From Microbacterium sp. PM5 (lineage in GTDB: Bacteria > Actinomycetota > Actinomycetes > Actinomycetales > Microbacteriaceae): DNA of 64,000 nt. The stretch is from NCBI RefSeq assembly GCF_003293595.1, contig NZ_CP022162.1, positions 1,734,482 through 1,798,481 on the forward strand. Direction: 5' to 3'. Position 1 is the stretch's first letter. Each line of letters starts with the position of its first letter. A program made the position numbers and the translations under genes. The notes below the pieces were generated by a model. The model saw only the letters and a program-made list of their open reading frames with translations, made no database searches and was not told the DNA's origin. Positions 47,630 to 56,585 of the stretch are shown here, in pieces.

Positions 47630-48502
47630 ATGGATGCCGTGAGCTCCTCGTCGATATCCCCGTCCCGCCGCCGCATCATCTTCATCGACATCGACGGGAC
47701 GATCCTCGAACACGGGGCCCAGATGTCGGCCTCCACGCCGGTCGCGATCGCCGCCGCGCGCGCGAACGGTCACCTGGTGTACCTGTGCACGGGTCGCTCG
47801 GCCGGCGACATCAACCCGAAGGTGCGCGCCATCCCGGTCGACGGCGCCATCACCAACGGCGGCGCCTTCGCCGTCCGGGGCGACGAGCAGATCGTCGCGC
47901 ACCTCATGCCGCGCCCCCTCGTCGACCGGATGATCGCGTACTTCGAAGAGCACGGTGCGCACTACTTCCTGCAGACCGACGGCACCGTCTACGTCAGCCC
48001 CGGCGTGCTCGAGCACGCCCGCCGCTTCGTGCGAACCCACCCCCCGGTCGACGAACGCGCGGCGGCCGCCGCCTCGGAGGATGTCGCCCTCCTCAAGCAC
48101 TACCGGCCGCTGGACGAGGTCGACCTCGATGCCGTGGTCAAGGCGACCTTCCTCAGCACGGCCAGCGACACGCTCACCCGCGCCGCCGACGAGCTGGGGC
48201 CGCAGTTCCACGTGATCCCCGGTTCCATCCCGCTGCCCGGCGGCTCGAACGGCGAGATCTGCCAGCAGGGCGTCAACAAGGGCGCGGCGATCACCGAGGT
48301 GCTCGCCGTGCTGGGGATGGATGCCGCCGACGCCATCGGCATCGGCGACAGCTGGAACGACGTCGAGATGTTCGAGGTCGTCGGCACGTCGGTCGCGATG
48401 GGCGGTGCCGACCCCGAATTGCAGGCGATGGCCGACCTCGTCACCACCGGCGTGCTGGAGGACGGCGTCAGCAACGCGCTGACGCGTCTCGGGCTGATCT
48501 GA
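47630..48502 (+). CDS. Cof-type HAD hydrolase (paralog)
   Basis: A 290-residue HAD phosphatase with motifs FIDIDGTILE, CTGRS, K in QGVNKGAAIT and GIGDSWNDVEMF. It is clearly related to the HAD protein at 45132, with the same ending VAMGGADPELQAMADLVT against VAMGNAVDGVKALADQVT, so the two are paralogs 2 kb apart. The start is ATG 47630 or GTG 47639; a GAGAAT box 7 nt before the GTG would favour 47639. Substrate unknown, probably a sugar or nucleotide phosphate. Confidence 0.9.
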   Translation: MDAVSSSSISPSRRRIIFIDIDGTILEHGAQMSASTPVAIAAARANGHLVYLCTGRSAGDINPKVRAIPVDGAITNGGAFAVRGDEQIVAHLMPRPLVDRMIAYFEEHGAHYFLQTDGTVYVSPGVLEHARRFVRTHPPVDERAAAAASEDVALLKHYRPLDEVDLDAVVKATFLSTASDTLTRAADELGPQFHVIPGSIPLPGGSNGEICQQGVNKGAAITEVLAVLGMDAADAIGIGDSWNDVEMFEVVGTSVAMGGADPELQAMADLVTTGVLEDGVSNALTRLGLI

Positions 48503-48506
48503 CACC

Positions 48507-48591
48507 GCGTTTCGACTCGCTCGGCTCGCTCAACGACCGGGTGTCACACCTCCGGTCGTTGAGCGAGGAGCGCAGCGATGAGTCGAAACGC
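48507..48591. repeat. long imperfect palindrome between convergent genes
   Basis: Outer arms GCGTTTCGACT/AGTCGAAACGC, inner arms CAACGACCGG/CCGGTCGTTG, and a partly paired GC-rich middle. This type of element (TTTCGACTCGCT...CGCTCAACGACC) occurs repeatedly between genes in Microbacteriaceae genomes. Here it can serve as a bidirectional terminator between the HAD gene and the SDR operon. It contains no coding potential. Confidence 0.75.
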
Positions 48592-48596
48592 AGGGC

Positions 48597-49424
48597 TCAG
48601 AGGAAGATGTCGGGGAACAGCTCGTGGTCGGGCGTGCCGGGTGTCGCCGCGTAGCGGGAGAAGTCCGTCACCCCGGCATCGCGCAGCACCTGCTCGACGA
48701 TGAGTGTCTGACCGGTGTACTCGCGCGCCGGACGCGTGAGCACTTCGTACGCCGCGTCGGCGTAGACCTCGGGGGTGCGGCTGACCTTCATCATCCGGTC
48801 GCCGCCGAGGGCGAACTGCACGGCGGCCGTGGCGATCGTCGTCTCGGGCCACAGGGTATTGGCGGCGATGCCGTCCTTCGCGAACTCCGCAGCCATCCCC
48901 AGCGTCGCCATCGTCATGCCGTACTTGGCGAGGGTGTAGCCGGTGTGCGCACCCAGCCAGCGCGGCGTGATGTTCAGGGGCGGCGACAGCGAGAGGATGT
49001 GCGGGTTCTCGGCATCCTTCAGAATCGGCACGGCGGCACGGCTGAGCATGAACGTGCCGCGCACGTTGACGTCCTGCATGAGGTCGTACTTCTTCGCGGC
49101 GAGCTCGAGCGAGCCGGACAGGTCGATCACCGAGGCGTTGTTGACGACGATGTCGATGCCCCCGAACTCGCCGTGGGTCTTCAGCACCGCAGCGGTGATG
49201 TCGTCGTCGTTGCGCACGTCGCCGACGATCGGCAGGGCCCGACCGCCAGCCGCCTCGATCTCGGCCGCGGCGCTGTGCACGGTGCCGGCGAGCTTGGGGT
49301 GCGGGGTGTCGGTCTTGGCCATGAGGGCGATGTTGGCGCCGTCGCGGGCCGCCCGCAGAGCGATCGCGAGGCCGATGCCACGACTGCCGCCCGACATGAG
49401 GATGGTCTTTCCGGCGAGAGTCAT
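48597..49424 (-). CDS. SDR family oxidoreductase (hydroxysteroid dehydrogenase-like)
   Basis: A 275-residue short-chain dehydrogenase. The cofactor motif is MSGGSRGIGLAIA; NNAS is present; the catalytic Tyr-Lys pair is in TGYTLAKYGMT (YxxxK), with the Ser expected in LSLSPPLN. The unusual SPPLN region and the length resemble the HSDL2-like group linked to lipid metabolism. Last gene of a three-gene operon; overlaps the enoyl-CoA hydratase stop by 4 bp. Confidence 0.88.
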   Translation of the reverse strand: MTLAGKTILMSGGSRGIGLAIALRAARDGANIALMAKTDTPHPKLAGTVHSAAAEIEAAGGRALPIVGDVRNDDDITAAVLKTHGEFGGIDIVVNNASVIDLSGSLELAAKKYDLMQDVNVRGTFMLSRAAVPILKDAENPHILSLSPPLNITPRWLGAHTGYTLAKYGMTMATLGMAAEFAKDGIAANTLWPETTIATAAVQFALGGDRMMKVSRTPEVYADAAYEVLTRPAREYTGQTLIVEQVLRDAGVTDFSRYAATPGTPDHELFPDIFL

Positions 49425-50206
49425 GCGCGTCCCTTTTCAGAGGTGGGCGAGGTGGATGCCGCGGCGAACGCCGCGACCCGGGCCTTCGCCTGCGGGGTGT
49501 CGAAGCTGGCGCCGATCGTGCGGGCTTCGTCGTCGAGGTTGTCGGCGAAGGCGCGACGCGCGCCGGCGCGGACGAGGCGCTTGGCCTGACCGAAGGCCGC
49601 GGTCGCGCCGTCGAGCCAGAATCGGGCCAGCTCGGCGGCACGTGCACCCGGGTCGTCGGCGATCTCGGTGACCAGACCCCACTCGAGCGCGGTGGCCGCG
49701 TCGATGGTGAGGTCATCGAGCAGCATCCGCAGCGCGCGGGTCTGCCCCACCGCCGCCGGAAGCAGCGTCGAGACGCCGAGATCGGGGGTGAGGCCGATAT
49801 TGGCGTACTTGCTCACGAAGCGCGCCCGGGGCCCTGCGACAACGTAGTCGGCCGTGAGCATCAGACCGAGTCCCCCACCCGCGACGGCGCCCTGCACCGC
49901 CGCGACGATCGGAATGTCGGAGTCGACGAACGTGAGGATGCCGTCGTGGATCACGCGTGCCATCGCTGTGATGTCGTCGCCGCTCGAGCCGGAGGCCGCC
50001 ATCTCGACGACGTCGCCGCCGGCGCAGAAGGCGGGGCCTGCGGCATCCAGCACGATGGCGCCGACCGTCGGATCGGCGGTGATCTCGTGGGCGAGGTCGC
50101 GCCAGAGCCTGCCCATCTCGAAGCCCATGGCGTTCAGCGACGCGGGCCGGTTGAACGTGAGCCGGGCGAGCGCGCCGTCGCGGGTGTGGATGATCGAGGC
50201 GGTCAC
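49421..50206 (-). CDS. enoyl-CoA hydratase/isomerase
   Basis: A 261-residue crotonase-fold protein. The CoA-binding and oxyanion region is [12 protein letters not shown], with the second glycine loop [13 protein letters not shown]. The catalytic glutamates of true hydratases are only partly matched (D/S near [10 protein letters not shown]), so isomerase activity is possible. It hydrates or isomerises an enoyl-CoA in fatty-acid or branched-chain acid breakdown. It overlaps both neighbours by 4 bp, so the three proteins are made together. Confidence 0.88.
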   Translation of the reverse strand: MTASIIHTRDGALARLTFNRPASLNAMGFEMGRLWRDLAHEITADPTVGAIVLDAAGPAFCAGGDVVEMAASGSSGDDITAMARVIHDGILTFVDSDIPIVAAVQGAVAGGGLGLMLTADYVVAGPRARFVSKYANIGLTPDLGVSTLLPAAVGQTRALRMLLDDLTIDAATALEWGLVTEIADDPGARAAELARFWLDGATAAFGQAKRLVRAGARRAFADNLDDEARTIGASFDTPQAKARVAAFAAASTSPTSEKGRA

Positions 50207-50964
50207 TTCGGCGCCATCCGGATGGCGCCGTCGAGGCGGATGGTCTCACCGTTGAGATAGCCGTTGCGCACGATCTCGGCGACCAGGCTCGCGTATTCGT
50301 CCGGCCTTCCGAGGCGGGCCGGGTAGGGAACCTGCTGACCGAGACTGTGCTGCGCGGCCTCCGGGAGACCGGCGAGCATCGGGGTCTCCATGATCCCGGG
50401 GGCGATGGTGACCACACGGATGCCGTAGCGCGCGAGCTCGCGGGCGATCGGCAGCGTCATCGCGTGCACACCGCCCTTGCTCGCGGAGTAGGCGGGCTGG
50501 CCGATCTGACCGTCGAAGGCCGCCACCGAGGCCGTGTTGACGATGACGCCGCGGTCGCCGCCGTCGGTGGGCTCCGTCTTCGCGATGGCGGCGGAGGCCT
50601 GCCCGATGACGTTGTACGTGCCCACGAGGTTGACACGCACGATGCGCTCGAAGTGTGCGAGATCGCTCGGCGACCCGTCGCGCTCGAGCACCTTGGCGGG
50701 CGGAGCGATACCGGCGCAGTTGACGACCACCCGCAGCGGAGCCTGCGCCACGGCGGCGTCGACGGCGGCAGCGATCTGCGTCGGGTCGGTGACGTCGGCG
50801 GCCGCGAAGGTGCCGCCGAGTTCCGCAGCCCGCTCGGTGCCGGCGGAGGTGGGGAGGTCGACGATCACGACGTACGCGCCCGCATCGGCGAGGCGTCTCG
50901 CGGTGGCCAGGCCGAGGCCGCTGGCCCCGCCGGTGACGAGCGCGGATGCGCCGACGATATCCAT
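50203..50964 (-). CDS. SDR 3-hydroxyacyl-CoA dehydrogenase (HSD10-like)
   Basis: A 253-residue SDR. N-terminal [18 protein letters not shown] binds NAD; VNCAGI is the NNAG equivalent; the catalytic pair is YSASKGG, followed by [10 protein letters not shown]. The sequence is of the type II 3-hydroxyacyl-CoA dehydrogenase (HSD17B10) class, oxidising 3-hydroxyacyl-CoA, e.g. in isoleucine or fatty-acid breakdown. First gene of the operon with enoyl-CoA hydratase and a second SDR; RBS GAAGGAGA. The promoter must lie in 50965-51060. Confidence 0.9.
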   Translation of the reverse strand: MDIVGASALVTGGASGLGLATARRLADAGAYVVIVDLPTSAGTERAAELGGTFAAADVTDPTQIAAAVDAAVAQAPLRVVVNCAGIAPPAKVLERDGSPSDLAHFERIVRVNLVGTYNVIGQASAAIAKTEPTDGGDRGVIVNTASVAAFDGQIGQPAYSASKGGVHAMTLPIARELARYGIRVVTIAPGIMETPMLAGLPEAAQHSLGQQVPYPARLGRPDEYASLVAEIVRNGYLNGETIRLDGAIRMAPK

Positions 50965-50991
50965 GGATTCTCCTTCGAAGTCCGGACTGCT

Positions 50992-51010
50992 CCCGTCGCT
51001 CAGCGACGGG
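50992..51010 (-). terminator. short hairpin upstream of the acyl-CoA operon
   Basis: An 8-bp perfect stem CCCGTCGC/GCGACGGG with a 3-nt loop, 50 bp beyond the stop of the hypothetical gene at 51061 and 28 bp before the SDR start. It could end the upstream transcript or act in the 5' leader of the operon. Confidence 0.5.
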
Positions 51011-51060
51011 TCGTGCTACTGAGTGCCAGCATACGCGGTACTAGGTCTCAATATGCCACC

Positions 51061-51558
51061 TCAGTGTGCTCGGAGGATCTCCCCCAGCCGCGCCAGCAGA
51101 TCGTCGGGACGGGCGAGCAGCACGCGTGCCTCCGGCACGGCGACCAGGTGATCGACGAGGCGCCGGGCCAACGCGGCATCCCGCCGCCGATAGCCGGAGA
51201 GGTAGTGCGGCGTCGCTCGCCACTCCACGACCGCCCCGTCGTCGGTGGTGACCCGAACGGGAAAGGTCGGCGTCTCGGAGATCTCTCCCGACGAGCCGCC
51301 GAAGATGCCCTCGATCAGCGGCACGAGGGTGTCGCCGACGGCGGGATGCGGCCACCACGTCGCGGGCACGTCAGCGACCACCGCGCGCACCTGCCCCCAG
51401 GGTACGAAGCCGGCGGGGGCGTCCCCGAGCGCGGGCTGCAGGCCGTCGGGGCGCAGGCGGACGTGACGCGCGGCGGCATCCCCGAGGGCGAGGGCCGGCC
51501 CGTCGGTGTCGTCGAGAGCGGTGAGCACGCCGACACGGCGAGCGACAGAGGTGGGCAC
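51061..51558 (-). CDS. hypothetical protein
   Basis: Not recognised. A 165-residue soluble protein with MPTSVARRVGVLTALDD at the N-terminus and the alternating beta-strand pattern WRATPHYLSGYRRRDAALA near the C-terminus; WWPHP and GFVPWGQV suggest a small beta-barrel or PH-like fold, which is inference. Codon use is like the neighbours and the frame is convincing. It is divergent from the decayed phosphotransferase gene and upstream of the acyl-CoA operon, separated by a hairpin. Confidence 0.65.
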   Translation of the reverse strand: MPTSVARRVGVLTALDDTDGPALALGDAAARHVRLRPDGLQPALGDAPAGFVPWGQVRAVVADVPATWWPHPAVGDTLVPLIEGIFGGSSGEISETPTFPVRVTTDDGAVVEWRATPHYLSGYRRRDAALARRLVDHLVAVPEARVLLARPDDLLARLGEILRAH

Positions 51559-51601
51559 AGTTCATCTCACCACGGACGCCGCCGCGGGCGCGAGGGGCAG
51601 G

Positions 51602-52134
51602 ATGGATGCCGTGAGCATCCCGAGCGAGCACCTTCCGGTCCCGGTCCCGGTGCGGCGCCTCGCGGCGGGTGCCGGGCTCGCACGGGCCTGTCGGCGGTCG
51701 ACCCGCGGTGGGTCGGCGAGCCGGCGACTGCGGTGGCCGCCGTCGGCGCGGGGTTGCGCGCCCTGCACGACGCCCTCCCGGTCGCGGACTGTCCGTTCGA
51801 CTGGTCGGTGCCGGCGCGCGTCGCCGCGGCCCGCCGCCGCGGCATCCGCCTGCCCGTCGCGCTCACCGAGGGCCCCGTCGTCGACCGGCTCGTCGTGTGC
51901 CATGGCGACGCCTGCTGCCCGAACACGCTCATCGGGGGCGACGGGCGCTGGAGCGGACACGTCGACCTCGGGGCGCTCGGCGTCGCCGACCGGTGGGCCG
52001 ACATCGCGGTCGCCGCCATGAGCACCGAATGGAACTACGGGCCGGGTTGGGAGCGCGCCCTGCTCGACGGCTACGGCATCGACGCGGATGCCGAGCGCAT
52101 GAGCTTCTACCGCGACCTCTGGAACGCGACGTGA
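51602..52134 (+). pseudogene. aminoglycoside-phosphotransferase-like gene with internal deletion and frameshift
   Basis: The first about 22 codons (frame of ATG 51602/GTG 51611; RRLAAGAGL) match the N-terminus of actinobacterial APH-like kinases. At about 51680 the reading frame must change to continue as LSAVDPRWVGEPATAV, and the rest runs open to 52134. The C-lobe is intact: Brenner motif VVCHGDACCPNTLI and GHVDLGALGVADRWADIA. About 70 residues of the N-lobe, including the ATP-binding lysine, are missing compared with the usual length of about 260. No single frame gives a kinase, so it is a pseudogene or an assembly error. Confidence 0.75.
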
Positions 52135-52169
52135 GCGCCCCCGCCGCCACGGGATCGCCCCGCACGCGA

Positions 52170-52228
52170 GATCGGGGTCGCACACGGTCGTCATGCCTCG
52201 CGAGAGGCGACCGTCTGCGACCCCGATC
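52170..52228. terminator. long nested hairpin between the decayed kinase gene and glpK
   Basis: A 13-bp perfect outer stem (GATCGGGGTCGCA, 52170-52182, with 52216-52228) encloses a second stem ACGGTCG/CGACCGT-like and a third GCCTC/GAGGC. It sits between convergent genes and can stop transcription in both directions. No other feature is seen in the 115-bp gap. Confidence 0.7.
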
Positions 52229-52249
52229 CGGGTATCGCGCTGAGCGAGA

Positions 52250-53764
52250 TCAGTTCACGTCGGCGTCGACCCAGTCCATCGACTTGGTGACGGCCTTCTT
52301 CCACAGGCGCAGCTGACGCTCGCGCTCGGCGACGTCGTCGTTCGGCGTCCAGCGCTTGTCTTCCTGCCAGTTCGCCCGCAGCTCGTCGAGGTCGTTCCAG
52401 AACCCGACCGCGAGACCGGCCGCGTAGGCCGCACCGAGGGCGGTGGTCTCGGCGACCACCGGCCGCACGACCGGAACGCCCAGGATGTCGGCCTGGAACT
52501 GCATCAGCGTGTCGTTGGCGATCATGCCGCCGTCGACCTTGAGCTCGGTGAGGTCGACACCGGAGTCCGCGTTGACGGCATCCAGCACCTCGCGCGTCTG
52601 GAAGGCGGTGGCCTCCAGCGCAGCGCGGGCGATGTGGTTGCGGTTCGCGTAGCGGGTGAGACCGACGATCGCACCACGGGCGTCCGGACGCCAGTACGGT
52701 GCGAACAGCCCCGAGAAGGCGGGCACGAAGTAGACACCGCCGTTGTCGTCGACCTTCTTGGCCAGCTCTTCCACCTCGGGGGCGGAGGAGATGATGCCGA
52801 GCTGATCGCGCAGCCACTGGATGAGCGAACCGGTGACAGCGATCGACCCCTCCAGCGCGTAGTGGGCGGGCCCGTCGCCGAGCTTGTAGCCGACCGTCGT
52901 GAGCAGACCGTTCTCGCTCTTCACGATCTCGGTTCCGGTCTGGAAGATCAGGAAGTTGCCGGTGCCGTAGGTGTTCTTGCTCTCGCCGGCATCGAATGCC
53001 GCCTGGCCGAACGTCGCCGCCTGCTGGTCGCCGAGGATGCCGGCCACCGGAGTCTCGCGCAGGAGCGACGTGTCGCGCGCCTCGCCGTAGACCTCGCTGG
53101 AGGAGCGGATCTCGGGCATCATCGAGCGCGGCACGCCGAAGTCGGCGAGGATGTCGTCGCGCCATTCGAGGGTCTTCAGGTCCATGAACAGCGTCCGCGA
53201 TGCGTTCGTGACGTCGGTCGCGTGCACGCCGCCGTCGGGGCCGCCCGTGAGGTTCCAGAGCACCCACGTGTCGGTCGTGCCGAAGATCAGATCACCGGCT
53301 TCGGCCTTCTCGCGCGCACCCTCGACGTTCTCGAGGATCCAGACGATCTTGGTGCCCGAGAAGTAGGTCGCGAGCGGCAGACCCACGATGTCCTTGTACC
53401 GCTCGACTCCCGCATCGCCCGCGAGCCGGTCGACGATGGGCTGCGTGCGGGTGTCCTGCCAGACGATCGCGTTGTACACCGGGATGCCGGTGTTCTTGTC
53501 CCACACGACGGCGGTCTCGCGCTGGTTCGTGATGCCGACCGCCGCGATGTCGTGCCGCGTCAGGTTCGCGCGACCGAGCGCGATACCGATGACCTCGCGC
53601 ATGTTGTCGCGGATCTCGATCGGGTCGTGCTCGACCCAGCCGGCGCGCGGCATGATCTGCTCGTGCTCCTTCTGGCCGACGGAGATGATCGAGCCCTTCT
53701 TGTCGAAGATGATCGCGCGGCTGGAGGTGGTGCCCTGGTCGAGGGCGATGATGTAGTCGCTCAT
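52250..53764 (-). CDS. glpK: glycerol kinase
   Basis: A 504-residue FGGY-family kinase (EC 2.7.1.30) that makes glycerol-3-phosphate. The N-terminal phosphate loop is [15 protein letters not shown]; glycerol-contact residues lie in [10 protein letters not shown] and [10 protein letters not shown]; the ATP site is in [12 protein letters not shown]; the C-terminal FGGY signature region is [20 protein letters not shown] (seen in part). Last gene of the glpD-glpF-glpK set, 48 bp after glpF. The product feeds GlpD. Confidence 0.97.
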   Translation of the reverse strand: MSDYIIALDQGTTSSRAIIFDKKGSIISVGQKEHEQIMPRAGWVEHDPIEIRDNMREVIGIALGRANLTRHDIAAVGITNQRETAVVWDKNTGIPVYNAIVWQDTRTQPIVDRLAGDAGVERYKDIVGLPLATYFSGTKIVWILENVEGAREKAEAGDLIFGTTDTWVLWNLTGGPDGGVHATDVTNASRTLFMDLKTLEWRDDILADFGVPRSMMPEIRSSSEVYGEARDTSLLRETPVAGILGDQQAATFGQAAFDAGESKNTYGTGNFLIFQTGTEIVKSENGLLTTVGYKLGDGPAHYALEGSIAVTGSLIQWLRDQLGIISSAPEVEELAKKVDDNGGVYFVPAFSGLFAPYWRPDARGAIVGLTRYANRNHIARAALEATAFQTREVLDAVNADSGVDLTELKVDGGMIANDTLMQFQADILGVPVVRPVVAETTALGAAYAAGLAVGFWNDLDELRANWQEDKRWTPNDDVAERERQLRLWKKAVTKSMDWVDADVN

Positions 53765-53812
53765 GAGTGGACGTCCTTGTCTAGGTGTCTGTAGTGAGGA
53801 TCGGGAACGGGA

Positions 53813-54571
53813 TCAGAGGTGCGCGAGGTGCAGCAGCGCCGGAGCGGCGAGCGCGGCGATCGTGCCACCGAGCAGCGGGCCGACGACCGGCACCCAGGCG
53901 TAGGACCAGTCGCTGGAGCCCTTGCCCTTGATCGGGAGGATCGCGTGGGCGATGCGGGGACCGAGGTCACGAGCCGGGTTGATGGCGTAGCCGGTGGGGC
54001 CACCGAGCGAGGCGCCGATGCCGACCACCAGGAGGGCGACGGGCACGGCGGTGAGCGGTCCGAGCGCACCCGGAACACCGATCTGCACGTCGCCGTAGTC
54101 GGCGAACGCGAAGATGACGAACACGAGCACGAAGGTGCCGATGACCTCGGTGATCAGGTTCCAGCCGTAGGAGCGGATGGCGGGACCGGTGGAGAAGACG
54201 CCGAGCTTGGTGGCCGCGTCCGGCTCCTCGTCGAAGTGCTGCTTGTAGGCGAGCCAGCAGAGCACCGCACCGATGAACGCGCCGACCAGCTGCGCGGCGA
54301 TCGCGACGAAGAACTGCGCGACGCCGATCTTGCCGGCGATCAGCAGGGCGATAGAGACGGCCGGGTTCAGCTGTGCACCGGAATAGGAGGAGACGAGCAC
54401 ACCCGCGAACACCGCGAGGCCCCAGCCCCAGTTGATCATCAGCGTCCCGCCGCCGAAGCCCTTCGACTTGGCGAGGATGACGTTGGCGACGACGCCACCG
54501 CCGAGCAGGAGCAGCATCGCCGTCCCGACGAGCTCTGACACGAAGTAGAGCCCGAGATTGATGTCGTGCAT
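53813..54571 (-). CDS. glpF: glycerol facilitator (MIP/aquaporin family)
   Basis: A 252-residue aquaglyceroporin with six helices and two half-helices. The first pore motif is SGAQLNPAVS (N69-P70-A71), the second GYAINPARDLGPR; the D after NPAR is the glycerol-facilitator mark. It lets glycerol enter by diffusion, trapped by GlpK. The gap to glpD (118 bp) contains a 7-bp hairpin at 54601-54618. Confidence 0.96.
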   Translation of the reverse strand: MHDINLGLYFVSELVGTAMLLLLGGGVVANVILAKSKGFGGGTLMINWGWGLAVFAGVLVSSYSGAQLNPAVSIALLIAGKIGVAQFFVAIAAQLVGAFIGAVLCWLAYKQHFDEEPDAATKLGVFSTGPAIRSYGWNLITEVIGTFVLVFVIFAFADYGDVQIGVPGALGPLTAVPVALLVVGIGASLGGPTGYAINPARDLGPRIAHAILPIKGKGSSDWSYAWVPVVGPLLGGTIAALAAPALLHLAHL

Positions 54572-54600
54572 GTCAGCATTGACCTTTCTGCAGAGGTTCC

Positions 54601-54618
54601 CCCGGCGACGCCGCCGGG
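54601..54618 (-). terminator. hairpin between glpD and glpF
   Basis: A 7-bp perfect stem CCCGGCG/CGCCGGG with loop acgc. With no T-run it may partly end the glpD message or define the start of a glpFK transcript. Confidence 0.4.
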
Positions 54619-54689
54619 TGGGAAGGATGGCCTGAAGGGGATGCCGGCGTCAGGCCGCGCCGGATTCTAGAAGCGGCTCCTCCTGCCTC

Positions 54690-56417
54690 TCATGCGCTCA
54701 AGGGCGCCAGGTGGGAGGTTTCCACATCGATGCGATGCCGCTCCTGGAGCTCGCGGGCCGCGTCGTCGATCTGGGCTCGGATGCCATCGGCATCCCACCC
54801 GAGCACGGGGGCAGCCGCCTCCGCGACCTCGGCGAGGGTGTCGGCGGTCACGCCGCCGACGAACGCGATGTGCGTGCGGCGCAGCAGCAGATCGATGAGC
54901 GTGACGACCTCCTCACGCTCGGCCAGGAAGGCGATCTCCTCCGCCGAGTAGCCCGGGGCGTGCTCGAGGGGGCGCTGGTTGACCGGCAGCGTTCCGAGCA
55001 TCTCGGTCGCGTAGGTGCCGTAGCGCTCCAGCATGCGATCGGCGAACGCGGCGCTGTGCGCTCCACGATGGGCCTCGAGCCAGCGCGAGCGGTCGGCGTC
55101 GGTGCGCGGGTATCCGGCGCCGCCGCCGATGGCGAGATCGAGCGTCGAGATCCGGCGCGGACGCCCGAGCGCAGCGAGCACCTCAGTGGACAGGTGCTCG
55201 GCGAGGGCACGGAAGGTGGTCCACTTCCCGCCGACCAGGCTCATCACCGGAACGCCGGCGGCTCCACCCAGGCGCGCCTTTTCGATGCGGTAGTCGCGCG
55301 ACACGAAGCCCGGCGCGAGGTCGTCGTGGCGCGGCAGCGGGCGGATGCCCGAGAAGGTGTAGACGATCTGCGAGCGGTCGACCGCGATGTGCGGGAAGAC
55401 CTGTGCGATGAGGTCGAAGAAGTACGAGATCTCGTCGTCGGTGCAGACGGTCGGCGTCGACGGGTCGGCGTCGATGTCGGTCGTTCCGACCATGACGCGG
55501 CCCTTGAGCGGGTAGATCAGCACGATCCGGCCGTCGGCCGCCTCGAAGAAGATCTCGTTGCCGCGGGTCGCCTCCAGCAGCTCCGGGTTCTCGAGCACGA
55601 TGTGCGAGCCCTTCGTGCCGCCCATGAATCGGGTGGGGGTGCCCAGAGCGTCATTGGTGATGTCGGTCCAGGGGCCGCTCGTGTTGACGACGACGTCGGC
55701 GGTGAAGGGGAACTCCTCGCCGGTGACGGCATCGCGGATGATGACCGCCTTCCCGTCGGCGCCGACGACGGGCGCGTAGTTCGCGGCGCGCGCGGACTCC
55801 TCCCGGGCACCGTCGCGCAACACGTCCAGCGCGAGGCGCTCGGGGTCGTGCATGGAGGCGTCGTAGTAGGTCGCGGTGTAGCGGAACCGGTCGTCGAGGT
55901 CGGGGAACAGCTCGCGCGAGCGGCGACGCCCGTGGAACCGGTGGCGCGGGACGGCACCCCCGTCGCGCGAGAAGGTGTCGTACATGACGAGACCGAGCTT
56001 GATCAGCAGCGCACCGCGCTCGCTCGGCTTGCCGCGGCCGTGCGTGACGAGCAGACGGAAGGGCGCGGTGAGGATGCCCGAGATGGTGCGGTGGATCGGA
56101 ATCGTCGTGGGCAGCGGGCGCACGAAGTGGGGCGCGTTGCGCACGAGCCGGTTGCGCTCGGTCACCGACTCCTTCACGAGGCGGAACTCGCCGTTCTCCA
56201 GGTACCGCACACCGCCGTGGATCATGTGGCTGGATGCCGAGGACGCGCCGCTCACGTAGTCGTCGCGTTCCACGAGGGCGACGTCGACGCCCTGCAGCGC
56301 GAGGTCGCGGAACGTCGCGATGCCGTTGATCCCGCCCCCGATGATGAGAACTTCCGCGTGGGGGCGGTCCTTCAGGGCCTGGATGTTCGGACGGATCGTC
56401 GCCTTCGACTCGGTCAT
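54690..56417 (-). CDS. glpD: glycerol-3-phosphate dehydrogenase (FAD)
   Basis: A 575-residue FAD-dependent enzyme that oxidises glycerol-3-phosphate to dihydroxyacetone phosphate at the membrane. The FAD Rossmann motif is IIGGGINGIATFRDLALQG (about residues 25-43); MIHGGVRYLENG and FSGIRPLPRHDD follow; SLVGGKWTTFRALAE is the C-terminal FAD contact and a DAO_C domain of about 130 residues ends the protein. RBS GGAAGGAAGAG. It is divergent from the SorC regulator across 168 bp with several inverted repeats. Confidence 0.96.
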   Translation of the reverse strand: MTESKATIRPNIQALKDRPHAEVLIIGGGINGIATFRDLALQGVDVALVERDDYVSGASSASSHMIHGGVRYLENGEFRLVKESVTERNRLVRNAPHFVRPLPTTIPIHRTISGILTAPFRLLVTHGRGKPSERGALLIKLGLVMYDTFSRDGGAVPRHRFHGRRRSRELFPDLDDRFRYTATYYDASMHDPERLALDVLRDGAREESARAANYAPVVGADGKAVIIRDAVTGEEFPFTADVVVNTSGPWTDITNDALGTPTRFMGGTKGSHIVLENPELLEATRGNEIFFEAADGRIVLIYPLKGRVMVGTTDIDADPSTPTVCTDDEISYFFDLIAQVFPHIAVDRSQIVYTFSGIRPLPRHDDLAPGFVSRDYRIEKARLGGAAGVPVMSLVGGKWTTFRALAEHLSTEVLAALGRPRRISTLDLAIGGGAGYPRTDADRSRWLEAHRGAHSAAFADRMLERYGTYATEMLGTLPVNQRPLEHAPGYSAEEIAFLAEREEVVTLIDLLLRRTHIAFVGGVTADTLAEVAEAAAPVLGWDADGIRAQIDDAARELQERHRIDVETSHLAPLSA

Positions 56418-56514
56418 CGCTCTTCCTTCCGCGGCTTCGCAGTGTCTCGCCGCGCGTTTTTCACGGTGGAACGGATCTACACTGAAACGCCGGTGAACGA
56501 ACGCGCAAACGATC

Positions 56515-56570
56515 TGAACATACGTGCATCGTAGCCCGCACCCTGCACGAATGTGCAGGAGGAATGTTCA
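56515..56570. promoter_or_regulatory. candidate SorC-type operator cluster between glpD and the regulator
   Basis: Two oppositely oriented half-sites TGAACAT (56515-56521) and ATGTTCA (56564-56570) flank a second inverted repeat CCTGCAC-gaat-GTGCAGG (56542-56559). This sits directly upstream of the regulator start and in the glpD promoter region, the right place for tetrameric SorC/DeoR control of both. Binding is inferred from symmetry. Confidence 0.55.
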
Positions 56571-56585
56571 TGATCAGGAGGACAC

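Noticed and set aside
50347..51650. Upstream extension of the phosphotransferase frame into the hypothetical gene and SDR region
   Set aside because: Antisense to two real genes; homology to the kinase begins only near 51685.
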